NCBI RefSeq assembly: GCF_900996235.1
Contig: NZ_CAAJGM010000223.1
Span: forward strand, 1-34,599
Direction: 5' to 3'
DNA length: 34,599 nucleotides
From: Paraburkholderia sp. BCC1885
GTDB taxonomy: Bacteria; Pseudomonadota; Gammaproteobacteria; Burkholderiales; Burkholderiaceae
Shown: positions 26,111-33,712 of the stretch, piece by piece
Layout: the number at the start of each line of letters is the position of its first letter
Numbering within the stretch: the stretch's first letter is position 1
The notes under the pieces: generated by a model
Database searches by the model: none
What the model was told of the DNA's origin: nothing
The model's input: the letters and a program-made list of their open reading frames with translations, nothing else
Made by a program: the position numbers and the translations under genes

Positions 26111-26470
26111 GGATTATTTTCTCTTGCTGGCGCTCGCGTGGGCTATGTTAGCGGGATGCTGTTTAGATAACACCTGGACTGATCCGGATATTCCACTGGG
26201 TAATGGCGCTCCACGGAAACTTTCTCTCATTGAACCCGCGCCTCTTCGCATCGACGCATCGACGCATCGACTGGGATTCAGGCTTACCAAAGAGGCAGCG
26301 CGAATCCAGGATCAATGACCCGATGGTTGCCGTCAGGCGAAGTCTCGAGCAGTGCCTGGCGACTGCCGTTCTAGCGCCCTAGTCAGCCCGAGACTTGGTC
26401 ACGCGAACCAGGCTTGGTAAGATTCGATTTCGACACAATCAAATTTAAGATTTTCACGCAGGCCGGGACG
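26111..26470. other. AT-richer non-coding interval with tandem octamer
   Basis: 360 bases without a supported gene, between the NTF2-like and YciI-like genes. It contains GCATCGAC three times in tandem (26248-26271). A 69-codon frame from 26109 (MDYFLLLALAWAMLAGCC...) looks lipoprotein-like at its start, but it has no ribosome site, overlaps a divergent start codon and its tail is not protein-like. Confidence 0.4.
26248..26271. repeat. 3 x 8-bp tandem repeat
   Basis: GCATCGAC occurs three times in a row. The unit length would shift frame in any protein, so it supports the interval being non-coding. It could be a slippage site or a set of binding half-sites. Confidence 0.8.
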
Positions 26471-26758
26471 ATGTATATCGTAGAACTCACGTATATCCAA
26501 CCCTTGGACGCCATCGAAGCCCATTTGGAAGCACATCGCAGTTTTCTCGATGAGCAATATGCCAACGAAGTATTTCTGGCGTCTGGGCCAAAAGATCCGC
26601 GCGATGGTGGAATTATCCTTGTAAGCGGGCGCGTTAGCCGGGAAGAACTGGATGCAATTCTCGTGCGTGACCCGTTCCATCAACACGGCGTCGCGGCTTA
26701 TCATGTAACCAAATTTGCACCGGTGAAATTTCACCCCACGCTGAAGCAAATCCTTTAA
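26471..26758 (+). CDS. YciI-family protein
   Basis: A 95-residue protein from ATG 26471 that reads as a YciI-like ferredoxin-fold protein. It has MYIVELTYIQPLDAIEAHLEAHRSFLDEQYANEVFLASGPKDPRDGGIILV at the N-terminus and RVSREELDAILVRDPFHQHGVAAYHVTKFAPVKF after it. The conserved His of HRxFL and the Asp of DPF, thought to form the active or binding site in YciI proteins, are both present. YciI proteins have been linked to dehydrochlorinase-like activity in some cases, but most are of unknown function. A GGGACG string precedes the start. The codon usage and base composition are AT-richer than the genome average here. Confidence 0.85.
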   Translation: MYIVELTYIQPLDAIEAHLEAHRSFLDEQYANEVFLASGPKDPRDGGIILVSGRVSREELDAILVRDPFHQHGVAAYHVTKFAPVKFHPTLKQIL

Positions 26759-27095
26759 CGGGTATCCAGGCGCCCCGATTGTTAGCGATCACGGCACTGC
26801 ACCTGCGGACGAAGCACGGCAACCGCCCACGGCGGAATCATGGCCTTTCCGACCATCCAATCCTCCACGTTGTGCTCATGGCGCTGAAGCGTCCTGCACA
26901 GGTGGTGCATCGAGATGCTTCGTTTGCGCCGGGACGTCGCCCTGGTAAAAGTGTGTGCTTGTAGTGTACGACGCGAAAACAGCCAGCAGGAGCGCGCCTG
27001 TGTGCGCGTTCGGAACCAGAGAGTGCAGGGACCGCAATGGTGACAGGGCGATGGGATCCTTGGTGCCCGGCCGGGTGGCCCACAAGCCAGATGCG
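26759..27095. other. Interval with no supported gene
   Basis: 337 bases between the YciI-like gene and the end of the FixJ-type regulator. Several open frames cross it on both strands, but none has a recognisable motif or ribosome site, and I identify no RNA gene or repeat. Confidence 0.4.
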
Positions 27096-27773
27096 TCATC
27101 GACCGCTATTCTGCCCATAACGCGAAACTCGTTCGCGCACACCGAGCGCCTGGGCCATCAACACCAGGTCGGCGAGTGAATCGGCTTCCATCTTTTTCAT
27201 CAGATTACCGCGATGGATCTTGACGGTGATTTCGCTGAGTTCGAGTCGGCCGGCTATCTGCTTGTTCATCAGGCCCGCCGACACGAGCCCGAGTACCTCG
27301 CGCTCGCGCGGTGTCAGGCTATCGAAGCGCGCGCGCAACAATGCCTTTTCACGTGAGACGAGGCGTTGTTCACGGCCTCGGGCGATCGCCTCATCAATCG
27401 CCGCCAGCATTGCCTCCTCGGCGAACGGCTTCGACAGGAACGTGATCGCTCCCGCGCGCATCCCGCGCACGGTCATCGGGACGTCGCCGTGACCGCTCAT
27501 CAGAATCACGGGCAACACCGCCTCGCTCCCGGCCAGCTCCTGCTGGAAATCGAGGCCGTTAAAGCCACGCAGCCGCACGTCGAGGATCAGGCACGCCGCA
27601 GAATCAGCCTCGTCGCACTCAAGGAACTCATCGGGACCACCGAACGTGCGGACCCGATGGCCATTCGATCGCAACAGCGTGTCGAGTGATTCGCGAACGT
27701 CTGCATCGTCATCGACGACGCATATCAGGTCACCAGCAGGCAGGGAGCATGGTTCGTTCATTGTGGATCTCAT
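27096..27773 (-). CDS. FixJ/NodW-type response regulator
   Basis: A 225-residue response regulator. It has an N-terminal receiver (ICVVDDDADVRESL; phospho-acceptor Asp65 in CLILDVRL; VILMSGHGDVPMTVRGMRAGAITFLSKPF with the conserved Ser and Lys). The C-terminal LuxR-type helix-turn-helix runs from about 152 to 210 (LTPREREVLGLVSAGLMNKQIAGRLELSEITVKIHRGNLMKKM). It is the last gene of a three-gene operon after the kinase and a lone receiver. An internal ATG ending at 27761 (MNEPCS) is an alternative start. The output is transcriptional; by family it often responds to low oxygen or respiratory state, but the input here depends on the linked kinase. Confidence 0.94.
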   Translation of the reverse strand: MRSTMNEPCSLPAGDLICVVDDDADVRESLDTLLRSNGHRVRTFGGPDEFLECDEADSAACLILDVRLRGFNGLDFQQELAGSEAVLPVILMSGHGDVPMTVRGMRAGAITFLSKPFAEEAMLAAIDEAIARGREQRLVSREKALLRARFDSLTPREREVLGLVSAGLMNKQIAGRLELSEITVKIHRGNLMKKMEADSLADLVLMAQALGVRERVSRYGQNSGR

Positions 27774-27830
27774 TGGGCAGGGCGTGTTGTTGTGGGCCGG
27801 GCATGAGCGGCCGACATACCCACTCCGGTT

Positions 27831-28262
27831 TCAGGCGTCGAGCAGCGCCTCGACTTCAGCCAGCAGCCATTCGGGATCCGCCGGTTTTGAGACAAAGCGC
27901 GCGACACCCAGCCTCCGCGCCTTCTCGCGCGCCTCAGGTGTCGGATAGGCGGTCATGAGTATTACCGGCACATTGCGGCCCAGTCGCGTCAGTTCACGCT
28001 GCAGGTCGAGTCCGTCCATGCCTTGCATGTGCAGATCGGTAATCACGCATTGCATCGCCGACAACTCCGACGACGCAAGCAGCGATTCGGCCGCGTCGAA
28101 ACTCCGGATGGAGATCCCGGCCGTCCGAAGCAGCATGCCGATGCTGTCTCGCACCTCTGCGTCGTCGTCGACGATGCCAATCAAAGAGTCGCTGCAGTCC
28201 ACGTTATCGTCCTCATTGCGGCTGACCCGCGATTCCAAGGAGCCGATGTTAGCGCCACGCAT
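27831..28262 (-). CDS. Single-domain response regulator (receiver only)
   Basis: A 143-residue protein consisting of one CheY-like receiver domain after a short N-terminal tail. The acidic cluster is IVDDDAEVRD, the phospho-acceptor is Asp76 in CVITDLHMQGMDGLDL, and the conserved Thr and Lys are in ILMTAYPTP and FVSKPADP (Lys126). It has no output domain. It begins 19 bases after the stop of the histidine kinase and precedes the FixJ-type gene by about 60 bases, so all three are probably co-transcribed. It may act as a phosphate sink, a phosphorelay intermediate or an allosteric partner of the kinase. Confidence 0.93.
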   Translation of the reverse strand: MRGANIGSLESRVSRNEDDNVDCSDSLIGIVDDDAEVRDSIGMLLRTAGISIRSFDAAESLLASSELSAMQCVITDLHMQGMDGLDLQRELTRLGRNVPVILMTAYPTPEAREKARRLGVARFVSKPADPEWLLAEVEALLDA

Positions 28263-28280
28263 TTCAACGTGGCAATCATA

Positions 28281-30203
28281 TCAAGGTTTGATTTCGCTCT
28301 CGGCAATCCGGTCGCCGCATACGACGGGCAACGTGAATATGACCTGGGCGCCCGGCTCGCCGCCGTTGTTCGAGGCGCTGATCCGGCCCCCTTGCGCCTC
28401 AATGATAGAGCGGCAGATGGACAGGCCCATCCCCATCCCATCTACCTTGGTTGTGAAGAATGGCTCGAAGGCATGAGCCCCGCCATCCGGAAAACCGGGG
28501 CCGGAATCCCGCACCGCGAGCTGGATCATCCCGTCGGACTGATGCGTCGCGCGGATCTGGATCGCCCGTTCGCCGCCGGTCGGTTCGCGCATCGCCTGGA
28601 TGCTGTTCATCACCAGGTTCACGAGCACCTGCTGAACCTGCACGCGATCGGCGCAGACCCTCGGCAGCCCACCTTCGATGGTCTGCGTCAGCGTGATGCC
28701 GGCGCCTCGCGCTTCGCGCTGGATCAGCTCCAGCGCGTCATCGGCGAGCTCGGCGACGTCGAGAAGCTCGACCTGGGGGGCCTCCTTGCGCGCAAGCGAC
28801 CTGACACGCCCGATCACGTCGGCCGCGCGCGTGCCGTTTGACGTGATCCTTTCGAAGCAGCGCTGGACCTCGTCCAGGTCCGGGTCGGCGCGCCCGAGCC
28901 AGCGCTGACCCGATTTCGCGAAGTTGACGATCGCCGTCAGTGGCTGATTGACTTCGTGTGCGATCGACGCCGACAACAGGCCGAGCATCGACACTCGCGC
29001 CGCATGCGCAAGCTCAGCCGAAGCCTGCTCAATCCGCGCGCGTGCTTCGTTGCGCTCCGTTACGTCGAATGCCATCACGAGCACATGCGAGCCGCGCTCG
29101 CCCTCGGGCAACTGCGTCACGCGCAGAACGATGTCCGCCACGCGGCCGCTCGGCGTCACGATCCGGGTTTCGCTCTCCGCCATATGAGCCCCGCGCGTGA
29201 GTGCCGCAAGGATCCGCGCGAAGCCGGCTCGCGCCTCGGGTAGATGTGCCCGGCACGGGTTCGAACCAATCAGCTTCTCGACCGTGCCCGTCTCGAACAG
29301 ATCGACTGCCGCCTGGTTGCCGTCGCGAACCACTGCGCCCGCGATCGCGCGCTCGACGATGTCCGGGCGGCCGGCCAGCCACTCGTCGATGGGCAGGTGG
29401 GCCGGCAAGCCATCGGTGGCAATCCGCAAGGTTGTCGACCAGTCCGACTCCCATGCGGCGAAGCCGGCGAGATCGAACATGGTCCGGTAGCGCTGCTCGG
29501 ACACGCGCCGCTCGAGATCAGCGCGTCGCAGTTCGGTCAGATCCGCGCTCGACTCGATCACACCGATCGGGCGACCCGTCGGGTCCCGGCGCGCGAGCCA
29601 GCGGCTCGCGAGCACGATGCGCGTGCCGTCGCGATGGGTCCGGATTATTTCGCCGGACCATTGACCGTCCGCGTGTAGCGTCGATCTGACCTCGGCTGAC
29701 GGGAACTCACACATGAGCAGATCGCTGCAAACACGGCCCACCGCCTCCTCACGTGTCCAGCCATACAGCTGTTGCGCGCCATCGTTCCAGTAGAGGATCA
29801 CGTCGTCTGGATCGCGAATGATGACCGTGTCGTGCGTCAACTCGAGAATTCGCGCCTGTTCACCAAGCGTAGTCCGGATAAACCGGTCACGCAGCGACAG
29901 GAGCGTCGTGATTGTGATCGCCGCAAGACTTACGCCGTACCCCAGTAACGCACTGCCCGCCATCCCGTCGAGGTGACCCATGACAAACGACTGTGTCGCA
30001 AGCGCAGCGGTCACGGCACCTGCCGCGAGCACGTAGCGCCGGCCAAACGGCGCGACAAGCAATATCACGGCGAGATAGAGCAATGAGACCGCGGCTTCGA
30101 ACGGCGCCAGCGTATCGAAAACGCAGATCGCCAGCTCGATGCCCGCCGCAATCGTCAATGCGAGACCAATCGAGGCCCTCATCGCTATTCGTTTGTCAAT
30201 CAT
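28281..30203 (-). CDS. Membrane PAS-domain sensor histidine kinase (FixL-like)
   Basis: A 640-residue kinase with about four membrane segments in residues 8-105. A first PAS domain follows at about 115-228 (THDTVIIRDPDDVILYWNDGAQQLYGW). A second degenerate PAS-like region covers about 232-385, ending DVTERNEARARI. The kinase core has the H-box SIAHEVNQPLTAI (His416), N-box NLVMNSIQAM (Asn533), G1 DSGPGF, F FEPFFTTK and G2 GMGMGLSI. HEVNQPL is typical of the HPK4/FixL group. The FixL haem-binding HDxY-type segment is not visible in PAS1, so direct haem-based oxygen sensing is not supported. The kinase heads the operon with the receiver protein and the FixJ-type regulator. Confidence 0.95.
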   Translation of the reverse strand: MIDKRIAMRASIGLALTIAAGIELAICVFDTLAPFEAAVSLLYLAVILLVAPFGRRYVLAAGAVTAALATQSFVMGHLDGMAGSALLGYGVSLAAITITTLLSLRDRFIRTTLGEQARILELTHDTVIIRDPDDVILYWNDGAQQLYGWTREEAVGRVCSDLLMCEFPSAEVRSTLHADGQWSGEIIRTHRDGTRIVLASRWLARRDPTGRPIGVIESSADLTELRRADLERRVSEQRYRTMFDLAGFAAWESDWSTTLRIATDGLPAHLPIDEWLAGRPDIVERAIAGAVVRDGNQAAVDLFETGTVEKLIGSNPCRAHLPEARAGFARILAALTRGAHMAESETRIVTPSGRVADIVLRVTQLPEGERGSHVLVMAFDVTERNEARARIEQASAELAHAARVSMLGLLSASIAHEVNQPLTAIVNFAKSGQRWLGRADPDLDEVQRCFERITSNGTRAADVIGRVRSLARKEAPQVELLDVAELADDALELIQREARGAGITLTQTIEGGLPRVCADRVQVQQVLVNLVMNSIQAMREPTGGERAIQIRATHQSDGMIQLAVRDSGPGFPDGGAHAFEPFFTTKVDGMGMGLSICRSIIEAQGGRISASNNGGEPGAQVIFTLPVVCGDRIAESEIKP

Positions 30204-30566
30204 AAGACGTGTCCGGTCAGTGCAGTGTGTTACTGGAAGGTCGATGTCACGTCGACGGGGACGATTGTAACGACTACAGGACGCGTCGTGCCGCGCCCCC
30301 TACCTTGGTATGAACCGCGCCAGCGTTGCTTCTCGCACTTGCCCGCTTTTCCTTGCCAGTCATGGGCCTGGAGCGCCTCCCTGATCCCATGAGCGCGTCC
30401 CTCATACCTAGGCATGAATTTCCTGAAGCCGCGAGGACGGCTAACTTTGCATCCATCGCAGCACCGCACACACCTGGCAACAGGATACGGTCCCGCGATG
30501 CGATCGAAGCACCGAACCGTGTACCAACCTTTCAGATCATCTCATTACCGTTCAGGAGTCAGCACC
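30204..30566. promoter_or_regulatory. Divergent regulatory interval with two TACC-dyads
   Basis: 363 bases between the kinase and hydrolase starts. Two related elements occur 104 bases apart: TACCTTGGTATGAA (30301-30314), whose core is a TACC/GGTA dyad, and TACCTAGGCATGAA (30405-30418). They agree at 12 of 14 positions. They may be sites for the FixJ-type regulator or another factor. No FNR-type box was found here. Confidence 0.4.
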
Positions 30567-31598
30567 ATGAAACACCTCGCCAAACTCGCCACTGTTCTCG
30601 CAGGAGCCACCATCATGAGCCAGGCCGCCATCGCGCAAGACGTCGCCACCGACCCCCACCTCGATCCGCAGGTACGCTCGTTTCTCGTCGACATCAACAA
30701 GGACAGCAGCGAATTCTGGAAGCTGCCGCAACCGCAACCGCAGGATATCCTGACCGGCCTGCAGAACAAGACGCCGGTCGACCTGTCGGGCGTCACGACC
30801 ACCGAACGCACGATGAGCGCCGACGGCCATTCGTTCAAGGTCTACGTCATGAAGCCCGACCATGTGCAGGGCAAGCCCGGCGTGCTGCTGTTCATCCACG
30901 GCGGTGTGTGGATCGTCGGTAATTTCGCTAACCACCAGCGGCTGCTGCGTGACCTCGTGGTCCAGTCAGGGCAGATCGGCGTGTTCGTCGACTACACGCC
31001 GCTGCCGGACGCCAAATTCCCGACCCAGCTCGACCAGTCGTACGCGACGCTCAAGTGGATCTCGGAGCACGCCGCTGATTTCGGTGCCGACGGCAGCCGG
31101 ATCGCGGTCGCCGGCAACTCGGTGGGCGGCAACATGGCTGCGGCGCTCACGCTGATGGCGAAGGATCGCCAGGGCCCGAAGATCAGCTATCAGGCACTCC
31201 TGATTCCGGCTACCGACGCGAGCGTCGATACGGATTCCTATCATCAGTACGGCACGGACCGCTTTCTGGCGCGCTCGTTCATGCAGTACGGCTGGGACCT
31301 GTACGCGCCCGACGCGAAGACGCGTGACAACCCGTATGTCTCGCCGCTGCGCGCCAGCGCCGACGAACTGAAGGGCCTGCCGCCGGCACTCGTCGTGACG
31401 GCCGAGAACGACCCCCTGCGTGACGAAGGCGAGGCTTACGCCCGAAAGCTGAAGGAATCTGGCAACGTGGTGGCCGCAGTGCGCTACAACGGCACGATTC
31501 ACGACTTCGTGCTGCTCAACGCGCTGCGTCACGTACCTTCGACAGAGGCCGCGCTTCAACAGATCAGCGACGGAATCCGCGCGCATATCGGCCAGTAA
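30567..31598 (+). CDS. Secreted alpha/beta hydrolase, HSL-type
   Basis: A 343-residue hydrolase with a Sec signal peptide (MKHLAKLATVLAGATIMSQAAIAQ, cleavage near AIA-QDV). The oxyanion-hole motif is LFIHGGVWIVGNF (about 108-120), the nucleophile elbow GNSVGGN (Ser185), the acid is in TAENDPLRDEGEAY, and the catalytic His is in YNGTIHDFVLLNAL. This matches the hormone-sensitive-lipase family of carboxylesterases; the periplasmic location is predicted from the signal. The ATG at 30567 follows TTCAGGAGTC, a good ribosome site. It ends just before a strong 12-bp hairpin. It is divergent from the sensor-kinase operon. The ester substrate is unknown. Confidence 0.92.
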   Translation: MKHLAKLATVLAGATIMSQAAIAQDVATDPHLDPQVRSFLVDINKDSSEFWKLPQPQPQDILTGLQNKTPVDLSGVTTTERTMSADGHSFKVYVMKPDHVQGKPGVLLFIHGGVWIVGNFANHQRLLRDLVVQSGQIGVFVDYTPLPDAKFPTQLDQSYATLKWISEHAADFGADGSRIAVAGNSVGGNMAAALTLMAKDRQGPKISYQALLIPATDASVDTDSYHQYGTDRFLARSFMQYGWDLYAPDAKTRDNPYVSPLRASADELKGLPPALVVTAENDPLRDEGEAYARKLKESGNVVAAVRYNGTIHDFVLLNALRHVPSTEAALQQISDGIRAHIGQ

Positions 31599-31604
31599 GT
31601 ATCA

Positions 31605-31641
31605 GGGCGACCCGGCACAACCTTTATGCGCCGGGTCGCCC
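31605..31641 (+). terminator. 12-bp perfect hairpin after the hydrolase gene
   Basis: GGGCGACCCGGC (31605-31616) and GCCGGGTCGCCC (31630-31641) form a perfect 12-bp stem with a 13-base loop, starting 7 bases after the hydrolase stop. A T-run is lacking, so it may act as a Rho-assisted terminator or stabilise the transcript's 3' end. Confidence 0.7.
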
Positions 31642-31660
31642 CTGGCACCATTGGATCATC

Positions 31661-31915
31661 ACCGTTGGCCGTGACGGCCGCGCCATCGTGCCCGTAGACA
31701 ACCCGGATTTGAAGCTGACCACGCCCAGGGAACTTGGCGGTGCCGGCGGCGAAGGCGCCAACCCGGAGCAACTGTTTGCCGCTGGCTACAGTGCGTGCTT
31801 CCTCGGCGCGATGAAATTCGTCGCCGCACGCGACAGGACTAGCGAGTATGAACAGGACCCGGAGCGAACCGATTGCATAGCGGCGCTGCGCTACGGCTCT
31901 GACGATATTGGATGA
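31661..31915 (+). pseudogene. ohr: Truncated organic hydroperoxide resistance gene remnant
   Basis: From 31661 the frame reads TVGRDGRAI, then LKLTTPRELGGAGGEGANPEQLFAAGYSACFLGAMKFVAARD. This closely matches the N-terminal half of Ohr/OsmC peroxidases, including the first catalytic cysteine in YSACF. After KFVAARD the sequence stops resembling Ohr, and a stop follows at 31913-31915. The second catalytic Cys region (normally VCPYSxATRxN) is missing, and the first dozen residues are also absent. The only in-frame start is a weak GTG at 31688, inside the conserved region. Peroxidase activity is therefore not expected. It lies downstream of the hydrolase hairpin, as if a deletion joined unrelated DNA. 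Confidence 0.8.
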
Positions 31916-31992
31916 GCCTGAGCATTGCGTTGATCTTACCGGGAGGAAGCACGGTGCCGAGATTGACCTTGAAGATCTAGCTGACTATAAAT

Positions 31993-32018
31993 CGAGCTAG
32001 TACACGTGTGCTAGCTCG
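31993..32018. repeat. 26-bp near-perfect palindrome
   Basis: Arms CGAGCTAG and CTAGCTCG flank a central TACACGTGTG, with 24 of 26 positions symmetric. It lies in a gap between the ohr remnant and the BON gene. It could be an operator for a dimeric regulator or a recombination scar. Confidence 0.75.
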
Positions 32019-32101
32019 CGAGCCTTCGTGCCGATGGTCCCGTGATGGCCAACTGCGACCTGACATGGTCAGCGGTAACCGGCTCCGAAGACTCGTGCGG
32101 G

Positions 32102-32128
32102 GTTGGTCGTGACCATGTCACGACCAAC
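32102..32128. terminator. 11-bp perfect hairpin downstream of the BON gene
   Basis: GTTGGTCGTGA (32102-32112) and TCACGACCAAC (32118-32128) form a perfect 11-bp stem with a 5-base loop, just past the stop of the minus-strand BON gene. It probably terminates that transcript, although no T-run follows on the minus strand. Confidence 0.6.
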
Positions 32129-32136
32129 TAACCCTC

Positions 32137-32490
32137 TTATTTACCGCCTTCCTCATAAACAGTGATGTAGTTCTTGACGGAGGTTACCCCTGGGACCTTA
32201 CCCGCAACGTCGCCGGCCTTATCGATATCGGCCGAGTTGGCAAGCTCGCCGTCGAGGCCAACCTGGCCGTGTTTCGCCACGATGCGAATGTCGGTGACGT
32301 CGATCTTGGCGCTTATCAGCGCTCTCTCTACGCTACGTTCCAGTTGATGATTGGCCTTCCGGGCTGCCGCGCGGCTTGTGGGCGCGCTCGAGGCGTCGGT
32401 CTGTGCGATGGCGCCTGTCGACTGCACAGCAAACGCCAATGCGAAGGATAGAGCCGTCGTTGATGCGAGTTTTGCGAAAATCGGTTTCAT
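32137..32490 (-). CDS. Secreted BON-domain protein
   Basis: A 117-residue protein from the ATG ending at 32490, which has a GGAG ribosome site. It has a Sec signal (MKPIFAKLASTTALSFALAFAVQSTGAIAQ, cleavage near AIA-QTD) and one BON domain of about 65 residues: LERSVERALISAKIDVTDIRIVAKHGQVGLDGELANSADIDKAGDVAGKVPGVTSVKNYITV. BON domains are thought to bind phospholipids or peptidoglycan surfaces and often occur in osmotic or stress-induced periplasmic proteins such as OsmY. It shares its upstream region with atpG on the other strand, and the FNR-type box between them can serve both. A 7-bp dyad (CGCGTAC/GTACGCG, 32556-32577) lies in its leader. Confidence 0.9.
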   Translation of the reverse strand: MKPIFAKLASTTALSFALAFAVQSTGAIAQTDASSAPTSRAAARKANHQLERSVERALISAKIDVTDIRIVAKHGQVGLDGELANSADIDKAGDVAGKVPGVTSVKNYITVYEEGGK

Positions 32491-32555
32491 GGCCAAACTC
32501 CACAGTGATGGTTTTAAGGATCGTGTAAGGGGGAATCTGCCTGCGAAAGAACATG

Positions 32556-32577
32556 CGCGTACAGAGGACGGTACGCG
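32556..32577. repeat. Inverted repeat in the BON gene leader
   Basis: CGCGTAC and GTACGCG are separated by eight bases, 66-87 bases upstream of the BON start codon. It may be an operator or a leader hairpin. Confidence 0.6.
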
Positions 32578-32690
32578 TTCCTGCAACAACGGGTTTTACA
32601 TTAGCACGGTTTCGTTACTCGGATAGTGTTCAGTTCACGGCAACCGATCAGGGGAACGACTGGATGTTAGTGACGCATGCCTGCCATTGA

Positions 32691-32704
32691 TTGACCTGTA
32701 TCAA
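32691..32704. promoter_or_regulatory. FNR/Anr-type binding site
   Basis: TTGAC-CTGT-ATCAA matches the FNR/Anr/CRP-superfamily dyad TTGAT-N4-ATCAA at nine of ten specified bases. It is symmetrically placed for both divergent genes. Confidence 0.7.
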
Positions 32705-32842
32705 GTGGTGGGTGGGATCCCCCCACGTATTCTGTCAGTTCGCCGATAGGGCACGCCGCGGGAGTCAGCGGGCAAGGCCGAACGGTCTGGTTCGCCTCGG
32801 TCATGGTTTCGTGCCACACACCAACCACGGGAGGATAGCTCC

Positions 32843-33712
32843 ATGCACGTCCGCGAAATTCGAGCAAAGATCGGCAGCGTGACCCGGACGCGCAAGATCA
32901 CCCGCGCAATGGAAATGATGGCCCGCACGAAAATGGCCGCGGCGCAGCGACGGGCACGCGTGTTCCGTCCATACGCGGATCGCGTACGTGCCATCGTGGT
33001 GCGTCTGCACCAGGCCAGGCCAGACTACGCCTCGGCATTTCTGGCTCGGCGCACGCCGGTCACCCGGGTCGGGCTGATCGTCGTCAGTACGGATCGCGGC
33101 CTGTGCGGCGCACTCAACAGCCGATTGCTGCTCAAGTGTTCAGAGGCCCTGGCGGCATGGCAGCAAACAGGGGTGAAGGCCGAAGTGAGTGTCGTCGGCA
33201 GCCGCGGGATCGGCCCGTTGCATCGCCATGGTGCCAATATCGTCGCGCGCACGGGCGTGCTTGCTGACGATCTGCACTTCGACGCATTTTTTGGCGCGAT
33301 TACAGTGTCGCTCAGCGGCTTTCTCAACGGGCAGCTTGATGAGGTGTATATCGCATATAACCGCCTCTCCAGTTCGTTGTCCTATGAGCCGAGACTCGAA
33401 AAGGTGCTGCCGATCGACGACCTGAAGCCGGATGGCAAGAGCATCGCAGAGCCGCCGCCCGAATATATCTATGAGCCTGGCCCGAAGCCGGTAGTCGATG
33501 CTTTACTGCTTCGTTATGTCGAGTCGCTTGTCTATCAGGCTATCGCCGAAAACAACGCTTGCGAGCAGTGCGCGCGCGTGCTGGCGATGCAGGCGGCAAC
33601 CGACAACGCGGACCGCATGATCAAGGATCTGACCATGCTCTATCACAAGACGCGTCAGGCGGAAATTACCACCGAGCTATGCGATATCGTCAGCGGCGCG
33701 TCGGCGGTCTGA
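32843..33712 (+). CDS. atpG: F1 ATP synthase gamma subunit (orphan copy)
   Basis: A 289-residue gamma subunit of normal family length. The N-terminal coiled-coil helix motif reads IRAKIGSVTRTRKITRAMEMMARTKM, the middle has VVSTDRGLCGALN, and the C-terminal helix has the strongly conserved MQAATDNADRMIKDLTMLYHKTRQAEITTELCDIVSGASAV. Every part needed for a rotor shaft is present, so it looks functional. It differs from the usual context because no alpha (atpA), beta (atpD), delta or Fo genes adjoin it. It is followed directly by atpC. A GGGAGGATAG ribosome site precedes the ATG. The FNR-type box upstream suggests induction at low oxygen. It could replace the housekeeping gamma subunit in existing F1 or have a separate role. 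Confidence 0.95.
   Translation: MHVREIRAKIGSVTRTRKITRAMEMMARTKMAAAQRRARVFRPYADRVRAIVVRLHQARPDYASAFLARRTPVTRVGLIVVSTDRGLCGALNSRLLLKCSEALAAWQQTGVKAEVSVVGSRGIGPLHRHGANIVARTGVLADDLHFDAFFGAITVSLSGFLNGQLDEVYIAYNRLSSSLSYEPRLEKVLPIDDLKPDGKSIAEPPPEYIYEPGPKPVVDALLLRYVESLVYQAIAENNACEQCARVLAMQAATDNADRMIKDLTMLYHKTRQAEITTELCDIVSGASAV

Larger units (their letters stand above)
32491..32842. promoter_or_regulatory. Divergent BON-atpG promoter region with FNR/Anr box
   Basis: 352 bases with no gene. An FNR/Anr-type box TTGACCTGTATCAA lies at 32691-32704, one position off the TTGAT-N4-ATCAA consensus. Toward atpG, TATTCT at 32728-32733 puts the box centre near -42; toward the BON gene, TAACAT (reverse of 32664-32669) gives a similar spacing. 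Both fit class II FNR activation at about -41.5, so bidirectional anaerobic induction is likely. The actual transcription starts are inferred. Confidence 0.65.

Noticed and set aside
26109..26318. Small lipoprotein-like frame MDYFLLLALAWAMLAGCC... on the plus strand
   Set aside because: It has a lipobox-like start, but no ribosome site, overlaps the start of a divergent gene, and the remaining 45 residues contain a frame-breaking octamer repeat and no recognisable pattern.
26782..27142. Several overlapping frames on both strands between the YciI-like and FixJ-type genes
   Set aside because: None has protein-like composition or a recognisable domain, and they conflict with one another.
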